Source: Candidatus Uhrbacteria bacterium
Lineage (GTDB): Bacteria; Patescibacteriota; Patescibacteriia; UBA9934; GWF2-40-263
Assembly (NCBI GenBank): GCA_016209325.1
Contig: JACQWJ010000011.1
Span: forward strand, 1 to 34,551
Direction: 5' to 3'
Length of the DNA: 34,551 nucleotides
Shown here: positions 9,500-18,811 of the stretch, piece by piece
How positions within the stretch are numbered: position 1 is the first letter of the stretch
Layout: each line of letters starts with the position of its first letter
Translations under genes and position numbers: made by a program
The notes under the pieces: generated by a model
Database searches by the model: none
What the model saw: the letters and a program-made list of their open reading frames with translations, nothing else
Told to the model about the DNA's origin: nothing

Positions 9500-10968
9500 A
9501 CGTAAGAACGCGCATCGCGCCGTCACCGACCGGATATATGCATATCGGCACCCTGCGTACCGTCATGTACGATTATTTTCTGGCGCGCCAGCACGGCGGA
9601 CAGTTTATCGTGCGTATTGAGGATACGGACCAGGCGCGGCTCGTCCCGGATGCGCTTGAAGGGCTTTTGAAAACATTCGTTAAACTTGGAATCGATTACG
9701 ACGAAGGCCCTGTGCTTCAGACAGACGGATCCCTTGTCGAAAAAGGAGCATTCGGCCCATATATCCAGTCAAAACGTCTCGACGTGTACCGGCCGTACGT
9801 GGAGCAGCTGCTCGCCGCCGGCCACGCGTACGTGTGTTTCTGCTCGAAAGAGCGGCTCGAAGAAATGCGCGAGGCCCAGACGGCAGCCAAAATGACGCCG
9901 AAGTACGACCGCCGCTGCCTCGGGCTCCCCGCGGACGAAGTAGCGAAACGGCTCGCGGCCGGGGAAGCGCACGTGGTCCGAATGAAGATTCCAGAAGGAA
10001 CTGTCGCGTTCGACGACGCGATCCGCGGCCGCATCGCGTTCAATCTCTCGGACGTGGACGACCAGATCATTTTGAAGTCCGACGGATTTGCCTCGTATCA
10101 CCTCGCAGTCGTTGTCGACGACCATCTGATGCAGATATCTCATGTCCTTCGCGGGGAAGAGTGGATTTCATCGACACCAAAACAGATCGTGCTACACGAC
10201 ATGCTGGGCTGGGACATGCCAACCTACGCGCACGTGCCCCTTATCCTGAATCCGGACAAAACGAAGCTGTCCAAGCGCAAGGGCGACGTTTCCGTCGACA
10301 GCTTTCTCGCAAAAGGATATGTACCGGAAGCGCTCATAAATTTCATCAGCACGCTCGGGTTCAATCCAAAGGGAGATCAGGAGATCTACACGCGCGAGGA
10401 GTTGGTAAAACTTTTCGATTTGTCAAAAGTCCATTCGAGCGGAGCTGTGATGAACATGGAAAAACTCGACTGGATGAACGCGCAGTACCTACGGGCCATG
10501 GATCCGAGAGCCCTCGCAGAACGTGTCCGACCGTTCCTGGAAGCGGATGAGGTGTCCATGGATTCCGAACGGCTGATCAAAATCTGTACCGTTGAAAAAG
10601 AACGCCTCGTCCGTCTAACGGACATTAAAGAAAAAGTAGGGCCCTATATATCGCTCGCTCCGTACGAGTCGAGTCTTCTTGTGTGGAAAAAATCCACCAA
10701 AGAAGAGGCCGTGAGCATTCTTACAAATCTCATTCCCGTGGTTTCTGTCCTCGATGAGGCGACGATGACTTCCTTGGCATTGATCGAAGCTGAGCTGAGG
10801 GAGTATATTGAGCAAAACCAGCTACAGAACGGACCCGTTCTCTGGCCCCTGCGTGTCGCGCTTTCGGGGCTGGCCGCTTCCCCGAGCCCGTTCGAGCTCC
10901 TGTGGGTACTTGGGCGCGAAGAAGCGGTGCGACGCTTAGAGACTGCTCTTGGTCTTCTACAAGGATAA
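9496..10968 (+). CDS. gltX: glutamate--tRNA ligase
   Basis: RTRIAPSPTGYMHIGTLRT (HIGH-type), RIEDTDQAR, LSKRKGDVSV (KMSKS-type); ATGA overlap with the upstream gene. Confidence 0.95.
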   Translation: MNVRTRIAPSPTGYMHIGTLRTVMYDYFLARQHGGQFIVRIEDTDQARLVPDALEGLLKTFVKLGIDYDEGPVLQTDGSLVEKGAFGPYIQSKRLDVYRPYVEQLLAAGHAYVCFCSKERLEEMREAQTAAKMTPKYDRRCLGLPADEVAKRLAAGEAHVVRMKIPEGTVAFDDAIRGRIAFNLSDVDDQIILKSDGFASYHLAVVVDDHLMQISHVLRGEEWISSTPKQIVLHDMLGWDMPTYAHVPLILNPDKTKLSKRKGDVSVDSFLAKGYVPEALINFISTLGFNPKGDQEIYTREELVKLFDLSKVHSSGAVMNMEKLDWMNAQYLRAMDPRALAERVRPFLEADEVSMDSERLIKICTVEKERLVRLTDIKEKVGPYISLAPYESSLLVWKKSTKEEAVSILTNLIPVVSVLDEATMTSLALIEAELREYIEQNQLQNGPVLWPLRVALSGLAASPSPFELLWVLGREEAVRRLETALGLLQG

Positions 10969-10974
10969 CTTCGT

Positions 10975-12189
10975 ATGCGTCTGACCCCCCGCCGCGCGTT
11001 GGCGACTTTTCTCACCTTGACGACGCTCGGCCTCGGACCGGCTTCCTCTTTCGTTTCGGCAGCGGAGGACGTGGACCAGATCAGTGACGAGATTGACCAA
11101 AAGAAGAGTCACATCGACCAGCTGAACCGGCAAATCGACCAGTACCGCGACAAGATCGAACAGAAGCATACCGAAGCCGTCACCCTGAACGGAGAAATGG
11201 AACTCCTTGACAATCGTGTGGCCAAGACGGAGCTCGAGATCGAGGCGGCCCGCGAGTCGATCGATGCCACGAACCGCGAACTGGTGCTCATCGAAATGCA
11301 GATCAGCGAGGTGGAACGGAGCCTAGCCACCCAGCGCGAGCTCCTGAAGGACGTCCTGCGGCAGGTCGAGCAGTCAGACCAGCATTCCACGATCGAGCTC
11401 CTGTTCGGCAACGATTCTTTTTCCGACCTATTCGACCAACTCGAGTACCTGGAAATCGTAAACGACGAGCTGCGCCAGACGCTCGAAACCGCGAAGGCGT
11501 CAAAGCAGTCCTTGCTCGCATTCCGAGGCGACCAGGAGGCCAAGAAAGCATCCCTGGAAGAGCTCTCAAGCGAACTTGAGGCGAAGATGGAACAGTTGGA
11601 ACGCGAACTACAGGCGAAGGAGACACTGATTGTCCAAACCAAGGCCTCTGAAGCCGAGTTCAAAAACCTGCTCGCCGAGCTGAAGGAGGAGCAGCAAGGC
11701 ATCAACAACCAGATCGCGGCACTGCAGGAAACACTCGAACGTCGCCTGTACGAGAACGGTACCATCGACGACAGCATTTCTACCCTGTCCTGGCCGTTCA
11801 ACGCGACCAAGGGCATCTCCGCCACGTTCCATGACCGTTCCTATCCGTTCCGCCACCTGTTCGAGCACTCAGGCATCGACCTGCCAACGAACGTCGGAAC
11901 GACCGTCGGCTCTGCGGCGCCCGGCTACGTGGCCTGGGCCCGGGAAGGCAAAGGCTATGGCTACTACGTCATGGTGATCCACGCCAACAGACTCGCGACC
12001 ATCTACGCGCACCTGTCCAAGATCCTCGTCGAACAAGATCAGTTCGTGGCGCGCGGGCAGGCTGTGGGCCTGAGCGGCGGCAAGCCAGGCATGGCCGGAG
12101 CAGGACTCTCCACCGGTCCACACCTACACTTCGAGGTTCGCGAGGACGGCATTCCGGTAAACCCTTTGAATTATCTTGACGCTGACTAG
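10975..12189 (+). CDS. EnvC-like secreted M23 (LytM) peptidase with N-terminal coiled coil
   Basis: Signal-like N-terminus, long coiled coil, then HSGIDLPTNVGTTVGSAAPGYV...IYAHLSKI...GPHLHFEVREDGIPVNPLNYL (HxxxD, HLH). Confidence 0.9.
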   Translation: MRLTPRRALATFLTLTTLGLGPASSFVSAAEDVDQISDEIDQKKSHIDQLNRQIDQYRDKIEQKHTEAVTLNGEMELLDNRVAKTELEIEAARESIDATNRELVLIEMQISEVERSLATQRELLKDVLRQVEQSDQHSTIELLFGNDSFSDLFDQLEYLEIVNDELRQTLETAKASKQSLLAFRGDQEAKKASLEELSSELEAKMEQLERELQAKETLIVQTKASEAEFKNLLAELKEEQQGINNQIAALQETLERRLYENGTIDDSISTLSWPFNATKGISATFHDRSYPFRHLFEHSGIDLPTNVGTTVGSAAPGYVAWAREGKGYGYYVMVIHANRLATIYAHLSKILVEQDQFVARGQAVGLSGGKPGMAGAGLSTGPHLHFEVREDGIPVNPLNYLDAD

Positions 12190-12197
12190 CGCCCCCT

Positions 12198-12398
12198 ATG
12201 CTCTTCTGGATGAAAATATTCGGCTGGTTTTTCTTCGCCGTCCCGCTCGTCGCCTACGTCGTGTTCTCGATCTGGATGATCAAGGAAGCGACCAAGGACG
12301 ACGAGAACGTGGGGATCTTCTTCAACCTCATGTTCGTTCTCTGGGTGATCGGGGCAGGCATCCTCGGCCTCAGCTACCTCGTGGATGTGACGGGATAA
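12198..12398 (+). CDS. small two-TM membrane protein
   Basis: 66-aa hydrophobic ORF directly after the M23 peptidase gene. Confidence 0.55.
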   Translation: MLFWMKIFGWFFFAVPLVAYVVFSIWMIKEATKDDENVGIFFNLMFVLWVIGAGILGLSYLVDVTG

Positions 12399-12426
12399 GG
12401 ATGGTCCCTATGCCGAGACAGTCCTT

Positions 12427-12566
12427 ATGAACACCTATGATGTTCTCAATCAAAATTCGGCCCCAAAGACCGTTTCATTGGCGGCGATGACGTCCAGACT
12501 CCACAAACCCACATGGGCTTCACGTCGCACCATGGCGTCGCCGTGTTATACGACGAAGTGGAATGA
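12427..12566 (+). pseudogene. possible frame-disrupted small ORF (MNTYDVLNQN / GPKDRFIGGDDVQTPQTHMGFTSHHGVAVLYDEVE*)
   Basis: Two frames read coherently either side of a 1-nt offset near 12457; no intact ORF spans both. Confidence 0.25.
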
Positions 12567-12636
12567 CCTCCCAAGAGTAACCTGACGAGAGAGGAGGGAG
12601 CGACGCCTGGTTCACCCAAAAAGAAACAAACACTAT

Positions 12637-12664
12637 GAGTCGTACAATGTATCTTATACGAACT
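12637..12664. promoter_or_regulatory. candidate Xer/dif-like (also loxP-like) recombination site
   Basis: GAGTCGTACAA-TGTATC-TTATACGAACT: 11-6-11 architecture with inverted arms (TCGTAyAA), at the only junction where plus-strand genes meet the long minus-strand block. Confidence 0.4.
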
Positions 12665-12670
12665 TTACAG

Positions 12671-13594
12671 TCATTTGTAATACACGTAGTCCCCGAAGCG
12701 GACGTCCACGTACTGGAGGCGGGACGGGTCGGGAACGCGTTCCCGGAGGACGACGGCGAGGTTGTCGGCCTGCGAATCGATGGGCAGCGCGGGATCGAAC
12801 AGGACCGCGTATCCAGCCTCCGTGAACGCCGTCATCCATGTCCCAATACGAGGGTCTGTGGCGCACCGCTCCACGGAAATCCCCAATGTTTTCAAACGCT
12901 CGACAAACTGACGGATAGATGCCAGTCGGACCTCCGGAAGTAGTTCGTCGCCGATCGCGACGGGCTGGGCGGAAGTGTCCTCACATGCGACCAAGGGGAG
13001 TGTTCCGGCAGACGTGTCCTGGCCCGCGCGGAAGGGGCCGTAAAGGGGAGGAGGAGAAAGCAGTTCGGTCCGCTCATCGAGAGATACCTCCCGTAAGGCG
13101 ATCCCCCGAGCATCGAGAAGATAGGTGTGTTCCCCGGAACTCCACAGAGAGACGGCGGTCTTTTCGGCGACGGACACGACCACCTCGGGCGGTTTAAGCG
13201 CGATCTCCACCTGTTCAAATACAAACTGCTTCCGAAGTTCCGCATCAAGCGCTGTGGTCTGAAACAGCAAACGGTGACGCGCTTTGAAGAACAGCCAACG
13301 GTCCTTGTTCAGATATTCCTCAACGACCGAGCGAATGGCCTGCGGGCGGATGGTCTGTGTTCCCTCAATGCGAACCGACGTCAGGAGGAATCGGGGAGAC
13401 GTCAAGAGAAAACTTGTGAGGGCGACCATGACTCCCAGGCCGATACCGGCTGCCGTCAACGAAAGGGTTCGCCAGTGGGAAGGGAGACGATTGGAAAAAT
13501 AGGGATTTTGAAAGGAACGCGCCCGATAGCGGGAGAGGTGGACGCGTCGCGCATGGTTGCGACGCTTGCGGACCGGAGCGGCGGAAAACACCAT
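12671..13594 (-). CDS. FtsQ/DivIB-like cell division protein (POTRA domain)
   Basis: Short basic N-terminus, one TM, then TSVRIEGTQTIRPQAIRSVVEEYL (POTRA) and VVSVAEKTAVSLWSSGEHTYLLDARGIAL typical of FtsQ. Confidence 0.75.
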   Translation of the reverse strand: MVFSAAPVRKRRNHARRVHLSRYRARSFQNPYFSNRLPSHWRTLSLTAAGIGLGVMVALTSFLLTSPRFLLTSVRIEGTQTIRPQAIRSVVEEYLNKDRWLFFKARHRLLFQTTALDAELRKQFVFEQVEIALKPPEVVVSVAEKTAVSLWSSGEHTYLLDARGIALREVSLDERTELLSPPPLYGPFRAGQDTSAGTLPLVACEDTSAQPVAIGDELLPEVRLASIRQFVERLKTLGISVERCATDPRIGTWMTAFTEAGYAVLFDPALPIDSQADNLAVVLRERVPDPSRLQYVDVRFGDYVYYK

Positions 13595-13633
13595 ACGAGA
13601 AACGGGAAACACGTGCAGTGTCTCCCACCGAAG

Positions 13634-14029
13634 TTAGACGGAAGGCGGCGACGGAGCGAGACGGGACAGGCGCCGCATGGGAATCGGCAAAGAGGCGGCG
13701 GACAGCCAGCTGGTCAGGTGGTCCGACAGGGCATCTTGGTCGTGGCCGATCGCGATCGTCTCCGGACCGACCTGGCGCACGACTGCATATTCCCCCAGTG
13801 TTTCGTCACCCAAGACCGCTTCATCCACGAGGGAAAGTGCACGGACAGCGTCCAAGCGATCGGCTTCGGTGTGCTGGGGTGGTCTACCCTTCAGGACCTG
13901 AACAGTTATGTCTCTGGCCACGACGACTACGAGACGGTCCCCGAGCAGACGGGCTTGCCGCAGGAAGGACACATGACCGGCGTGAATGCCGTCAAAGGTT
14001 CCAAAGACGAGAATGGTGTGGGAGGACAT
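13634..14029 (-). CDS. cytidylyltransferase-like nucleotidyltransferase
   Basis: MSSHTILVFGTFDGIHAGHVSFLRQARLLGD: GTFDxxHxGH motif of the cytidylyltransferase-like family. Confidence 0.85.
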   Translation of the reverse strand: MSSHTILVFGTFDGIHAGHVSFLRQARLLGDRLVVVVARDITVQVLKGRPPQHTEADRLDAVRALSLVDEAVLGDETLGEYAVVRQVGPETIAIGHDQDALSDHLTSWLSAASLPIPMRRLSRLAPSPPSV

Positions 14030-14048
14030 AGCAGTGGAACCACGCGCC

Positions 14049-15557
14049 CTACACGGTCTCGGATGTCTCTTCGATCGGTCGTGGACGAAGAGTGGGAAAC
14101 AGGATGACTTCTTTAAGGGAGGCGGCGCCAGTAACGAGAGCAGCCAGGCGGTCGATGCCAATGCCCATGCCCGCCGCAGGTGGCATCCCATGTTCGAGCG
14201 CGGTCAGAAATGCTTCGTCAAAATGTTGGGCTTCCTCACTTCCCTGCTCGCGCAGGGTCTGTTGGTCGAGGAAGCGGGCCCGCTGGTCGATGGGGTCGTT
14301 GAGTTCATGGTAATAGGCGTTGATAATCTCGGCGCCCCCGATGATGAGCTGGGCACAGGCGCTCTTCGTCGAATCGTCCGGATGCCGACGTGTCAGGGGC
14401 TTCAATACAACAGGGTAGTCAAAAACCCAAACGGGACCCTCAAGGGCTGCACGCGCGGTTTTCTTGTACAGCTGGTCGTAATGCTCTCCCAACCCAACGC
14501 AACCGGAAAAGTCCACATCGAGCCCGTGTTCGCGAACCGCGGCAACGAGCGAGACAGAGTCACGATAGGCGTCAATATCGATGCCGCACGCCTCAAGAAT
14601 CGTCTCTCGGAACGTCTTCCTTGGCCAGGCGGAAGCGAAATCCACGGTCGGTCCGGCCTCCTCCTCGGGATGCCACCCCTTCTTCGCCTCAGAAACGGCA
14701 TAGCGCACGAGGTCCTCGAGCAGCGTCAAAAATACCTCCTTGCCGGCGTACGCCCAGTAAAGCTCGATCATGGTGAATTCCGGATTGTGGGCGTAGTCGA
14801 TACCTTCGTTCCGGAAGCAGCGTCCGATTTCGTAGATCTTCTCGAATCCGCCGACGAGTAAGCGCTTGAGGTACAGCTCGGGCGCAATGCGTAGGTAGAG
14901 ATCGACGTCGAGCGCGTTGTGGTGGGTGACGAACGGGCGCGCGCTGGCTCCGCCGGGGATCGCTTGGAGCATGGGCGTCTCGACCTCGAGAAACCCACGC
15001 TCGTCCAAGAAGCAACGCATGGCGGACACGAGACGGGAACGGGCGACGAAGCGCTGGCGGACGTCCGGATGCGAAAGCAGGTCGAGCTCGCGCTGGCGGT
15101 AGCGGGTTTCCACGTCCTGAAGACCGTGCCATTTTTCGGGCAGGGGACGAAGGGACTTGCCGATGATCCGAACGGATGCGACCAGGAGGGAATGTTCTCC
15201 TTTTTGGGTAGTAAAGGGTGTTCCGCACATTTCGAGAAAATCCCCCATGTCCGCGACGGCGTGGAAAAACGCGTAGGTGTCGCCCAGCTGATCCCGCTTC
15301 AGGACTCCCTGCACGCGCCCCGTCTCATCTTCCAGATGGAGAAACGTCAACCCGCCATGCCGGCGGATCGTGCGGACGCGGCCCGCCAAGGTGAACGCCG
15401 GAGTGCCTTCGCCTTGGGCTTCCGCCGTTTCGTACGCGTCCAAAAACGCCGCGACGGTATGGGACCTGGCCGTGACGGCCGGATACGGATCCGAACCGGC
15501 GGCCACAAGTGCCTCCAGGCGGGATCGCCGCACCTCCTCTTCCTCAATCTCTGCCAT
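14049..15557 (-). CDS. lysS: lysine--tRNA ligase, class II
   Basis: Class II motifs: FLEVETPMLQAIPGGASARPFVTHHNALDVDLYLRIAPELYLKRLLVGGFEKIYEIGRCFRNEGID; GMGIGIDRLAALVTG. Confidence 0.96.
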   Translation of the reverse strand: MAEIEEEEVRRSRLEALVAAGSDPYPAVTARSHTVAAFLDAYETAEAQGEGTPAFTLAGRVRTIRRHGGLTFLHLEDETGRVQGVLKRDQLGDTYAFFHAVADMGDFLEMCGTPFTTQKGEHSLLVASVRIIGKSLRPLPEKWHGLQDVETRYRQRELDLLSHPDVRQRFVARSRLVSAMRCFLDERGFLEVETPMLQAIPGGASARPFVTHHNALDVDLYLRIAPELYLKRLLVGGFEKIYEIGRCFRNEGIDYAHNPEFTMIELYWAYAGKEVFLTLLEDLVRYAVSEAKKGWHPEEEAGPTVDFASAWPRKTFRETILEACGIDIDAYRDSVSLVAAVREHGLDVDFSGCVGLGEHYDQLYKKTARAALEGPVWVFDYPVVLKPLTRRHPDDSTKSACAQLIIGGAEIINAYYHELNDPIDQRARFLDQQTLREQGSEEAQHFDEAFLTALEHGMPPAAGMGIGIDRLAALVTGAASLKEVILFPTLRPRPIEETSETV

Positions 15558-15566
15558 ATGAAGCAA

Positions 15567-16022
15567 TTAGAGAATCTCAATCACACGATAGGTTACAGAT
15601 CCCGACGGGAGTTGCACATCTGCCATCTCTCCGACCGCCAGCCCGAGAAGCGCCTGACCCAACGGGGATTCGTTGCTGATCTTGGCCTCGAGAGGGTTGG
15701 CCTCTTGGGAACCCACAATTTCATAGGTTTTGTGCTGTCCATTCAACTCGACCACGAAGCGCGTGCCAAGCGAGACTATGTTCCCGCCCCGCTTCTCTTC
15801 GACGAGCACGACATCCTTCAACATGTCAGTAAGTTCGACGATGCGGGTTTCGTTCAGCGCCTGCTGGTCCTTGGCCTCATGATACTCAAAATTTTCGGAG
15901 ATGTCCCCGAGTTCCTTGGCCGCTTCGAGCTTGGAGGCGATGTCCCGTCGCACGGCGGTCTTGCGGCGTTGCAGTTCTTCGCGCAACACCTCCAATCCGT
16001 GGCTGGAAATAAACGTGGGCAT
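15567..16022 (-). CDS. greA: transcription elongation factor GreA
   Basis: LREELQRRKTAVRRDIASKLEAAKELGDISENFEYHEAKDQQ; C-terminal SPLGQALLGLAVGE. Confidence 0.95.
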   Translation of the reverse strand: MPTFISSHGLEVLREELQRRKTAVRRDIASKLEAAKELGDISENFEYHEAKDQQALNETRIVELTDMLKDVVLVEEKRGGNIVSLGTRFVVELNGQHKTYEIVGSQEANPLEAKISNESPLGQALLGLAVGEMADVQLPSGSVTYRVIEIL

Positions 16023-16163
16023 AGTCAATCAATGTGAACGGAAACTTCTGAAAAGACAGGGTTTAGGACTCCCGCATTTGGCTTATTTTCGTTTCAAAAC
16101 GGAAGACCCGTGACAGACAAGGTCACGAGTATGTGAAGAGTGTAGAAAAAACGGGCACGCCTG

Positions 16164-16853
16164 TCAAACAGGTGGGACGACAGAAACGCGACGTGCTAGA
16201 AACCCTACAGGTTTGCCCACGGCCCAATGTTCCCGCACCTTGGGAAAGACCAAAACACCGTCCAGAGGCAAACGGAAGGGCTTCGTTCCATGGTATCCCA
16301 ACAATGCGCCTTTGACCACGGGCGCGAACGACGCCTGCCCTGCCCCGTCAGCATAGGCAAATCCAGCATTCGAGAGAAGGATAGTTTGTGTCATTTCATA
16401 GACCTCCTGATGTTCCGTCGGCTGGCCGGTGGGATCGCCCGGCGTCATTCCCATATCGCGCAACAGGTCGACGACCGAGCTGACAACCTCTGTGGTCCGC
16501 GAAACGTCCTGAGCCTGCCCGCTTTCATAGCAGATGCCGACAGCCCCGCAGACTTCGGCATATTCGTCGGTGGTCACTGGTTCGCCGCCTCCGAGAATGT
16601 AGGCGGGATCGGTCAGGACCTTGGTTGCCTGTAGCCAGCGGTAGAGGCGAGCGTGCCTCGGAGTGGACTGGCAGACCAAAAAGGACTCGGAAGGCTTGTT
16701 GTGCTTCCCGTCCGCAAGTGCCTCCCGCAAGCGCGTCACGACCTCGACGCCGGTACGTTCGTTGCTGTGCACCCCACCCAGAACAACAAGACGGGGGCCG
16801 TCCGTCGAGGTGGTCATCCGCCAGACGCCTTCCTCGATCATGGAATAAGCCAT
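16164..16853 (-). CDS. succinylglutamate desuccinylase/aspartoacylase-like zinc hydrolase
   Basis: LVVLGGVHSNERTGVEVV (GxHxNE zinc motif) and GICYESGQ; exact start uncertain. Confidence 0.6.
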   Translation of the reverse strand: MAYSMIEEGVWRMTTSTDGPRLVVLGGVHSNERTGVEVVTRLREALADGKHNKPSESFLVCQSTPRHARLYRWLQATKVLTDPAYILGGGEPVTTDEYAEVCGAVGICYESGQAQDVSRTTEVVSSVVDLLRDMGMTPGDPTGQPTEHQEVYEMTQTILLSNAGFAYADGAGQASFAPVVKGALLGYHGTKPFRLPLDGVLVFPKVREHWAVGKPVGFLARRVSVVPPV

Positions 16854-16867
16854 ACATACACAATGGA

Positions 16868-18811
16868 TCAGGGATGATGTTCCGCCCACCAGGCGAAGAT
16901 GTCGCGCGCGATCGGGACTGCCGCTGCGGATCCTTCCCCGCCGTTTTCGACGAGGACGGCGACGACGATTTCAGGATCGTCATAAGGGGCGAAGCCCGTG
17001 AACCAGGCATGTGTCTCGACGTCTCCCCCCGGCTGGGCCGTGCCAGTCTTTCCCGCCGCGGCAATCGGAAGCGCGGCGAGGGCACGAGCGCTCCCTTGCG
17101 TCACGGCCTGACGCATGCCTTCGCGGACCGTCGACAGGACGTTAGCGATCTCCTGGGGAACGGCAACTCCTTCGGGCGAGACTTCCTGCCCTCCGACATC
17201 CCGCACAACGTGCGGTGTCCATCGCATCCCACCATTCGCCACCGTCGCCGTCGCCACAGTCATTTGAAGCGGTGTAACGAGTAGATCGCCTTGGCCGATC
17301 GCCAAATGGTAGGTGTCCCCCAGGTACCAACGTTCACCCTTTGTCTGTTCCTTCCATTCCTTAGACGGAAGGAATCCCGATGCCTCACCCGGAAGCTCAA
17401 TACCGCTTGGAGAACCGAATCCGAAGGATCGGGCGTATTGTACGATGCGGTCTACACCCAAACCAACGAATGTGTCATAACCTCCTCCGATGATGTAAAA
17501 AAACGTGTTAACGGACTCGGCCAGGGCCTTTCGAACGTCGGTCACCCCGTGTCCGCCAGCCTTCCAGTCGGGAAACAAGCGGTCTATGTACAAACCGCCC
17601 GTCGAGAGAAAGGACGTGGAAGGCGTGATCAGCTCTTCGGCCAGGGCAGCCGCGGCCACATAGGGCTTGATGGTTGATCCGGAGGAAAATTCTCCGGCCG
17701 TCGCGCGTGGAAACAGAGGGTGAGCAGGGTCCGCCTGAAGTGCTTCATACGTTGCTGTGTCAATACCTCGAGCAAACGCATTGTTGTCGTAGGCCGGCCA
17801 GCTCACGAGGCTCAATATCTCCCCATTGCGGGAATCCATGACAACGACAGATCCTTTACGGACTTGTAATGCATCCAACGTTTCACGCAACCGATTTTCA
17901 ACGAGGGTTTGCAGCTCCGCGTCAATGGACAACGTGACGGCTTCCCCATCGATCGGCATTTCCTCGGACAAAACCACGCTCTCCTCCCCGAGGGCGTCAA
18001 CTTCGATCCGCTTCTTGCCAAAGGTCCCACGGAGCTCACGTTCCAAGGCGAGCTCAACGCCGGATTTGCCGATTTCGTCCGTGCGAGCATACCCGGCGGG
18101 TTGCCAAAAAACGAATTCATCGACACTGATCTTTCCAACGTATCCAAGCACGTGGGACATGGAAGCGGCCGACGCGGGATATCGACGCTTCGTCCCAACC
18201 TGAACGGAAAATCCTGGTAATTCTGCGTCACGGACCATGAGCAGAAGCGCGCGAGCATAATCCACATCCTTCCAGACAACGATGTCTTCAGAGGGGAATG
18301 CGGCGTACTCTTGAAGGAGAAGGTCCAAATCCGTGCGCTGGAGTCCAACCAGATCCGCGACACGATCAAACAAAACGTCACGCTCCGTCGACTCTTCCGG
18401 CAGATCCTCGATGCGCAAGGTGAGGGTAAACGCGGGGACGTTTTCCGCCAATGTTCTGCCCGCGCGGTCCAGGATCACGCCGCGGGCGGACGGGACGCGC
18501 AACGTGCGCGACCGATTCCCTTCGGCCTGAAGACGGTACGCGTCTCCCTCCCAACCTTGAAGATAAGCGATGCGGACGCCAAATCCCAGAAACAGAATCA
18601 GGACACACGCAAACGCCGTACGGAAGCGGTCACGACGGATACCGAGTCCGAGGAATCCACCTTCCTGTGGCGCCGTCCCGACGGATAGGGGCATCATGTT
18701 CTCCCATGCCTCGTCTTCACGGGAGGGAGCACGGCGTCCCATGGTCCCTTCCTGAATGGGAAAGGGCGAGTCAGTGGAGGAAGAAGAGCGAAAAAAGGAC
18801 ATACCGAACAT
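16868..18811 (-). CDS. mrdA: penicillin-binding protein 2 (peptidoglycan transpeptidase)
   Basis: SSGSTIKPYVAAAAL (SxxK), SVNTFFY (SxN), AAGKTGTAQ (KTG); sits in an mreBCD cluster. Confidence 0.95.
   Translation of the reverse strand: MFGMSFFRSSSSTDSPFPIQEGTMGRRAPSREDEAWENMMPLSVGTAPQEGGFLGLGIRRDRFRTAFACVLILFLGFGVRIAYLQGWEGDAYRLQAEGNRSRTLRVPSARGVILDRAGRTLAENVPAFTLTLRIEDLPEESTERDVLFDRVADLVGLQRTDLDLLLQEYAAFPSEDIVVWKDVDYARALLLMVRDAELPGFSVQVGTKRRYPASAASMSHVLGYVGKISVDEFVFWQPAGYARTDEIGKSGVELALERELRGTFGKKRIEVDALGEESVVLSEEMPIDGEAVTLSIDAELQTLVENRLRETLDALQVRKGSVVVMDSRNGEILSLVSWPAYDNNAFARGIDTATYEALQADPAHPLFPRATAGEFSSGSTIKPYVAAAALAEELITPSTSFLSTGGLYIDRLFPDWKAGGHGVTDVRKALAESVNTFFYIIGGGYDTFVGLGVDRIVQYARSFGFGSPSGIELPGEASGFLPSKEWKEQTKGERWYLGDTYHLAIGQGDLLVTPLQMTVATATVANGGMRWTPHVVRDVGGQEVSPEGVAVPQEIANVLSTVREGMRQAVTQGSARALAALPIAAAGKTGTAQPGGDVETHAWFTGFAPYDDPEIVVAVLVENGGEGSAAAVPIARDIFAWWAEHHP

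Noticed and set aside
12635-12943. 102-aa plus-strand ORF starting at the dif-like site
   Set aside because: Mostly antisense to the FtsQ-like gene; the translation has no coherent features.
14919-16037. 372-aa plus-strand ORF antisense to lysS and greA
   Set aside because: Antisense to two unambiguous housekeeping genes; no domain features.
16090-16180. Possible terminator hairpins between greA and the aspartoacylase-like gene (CGTGAC...GTCACG; CGCCTG...CAGGTG)
   Set aside because: Short imperfect stems without a convincing U-tract at the right position; not strong enough to annotate.
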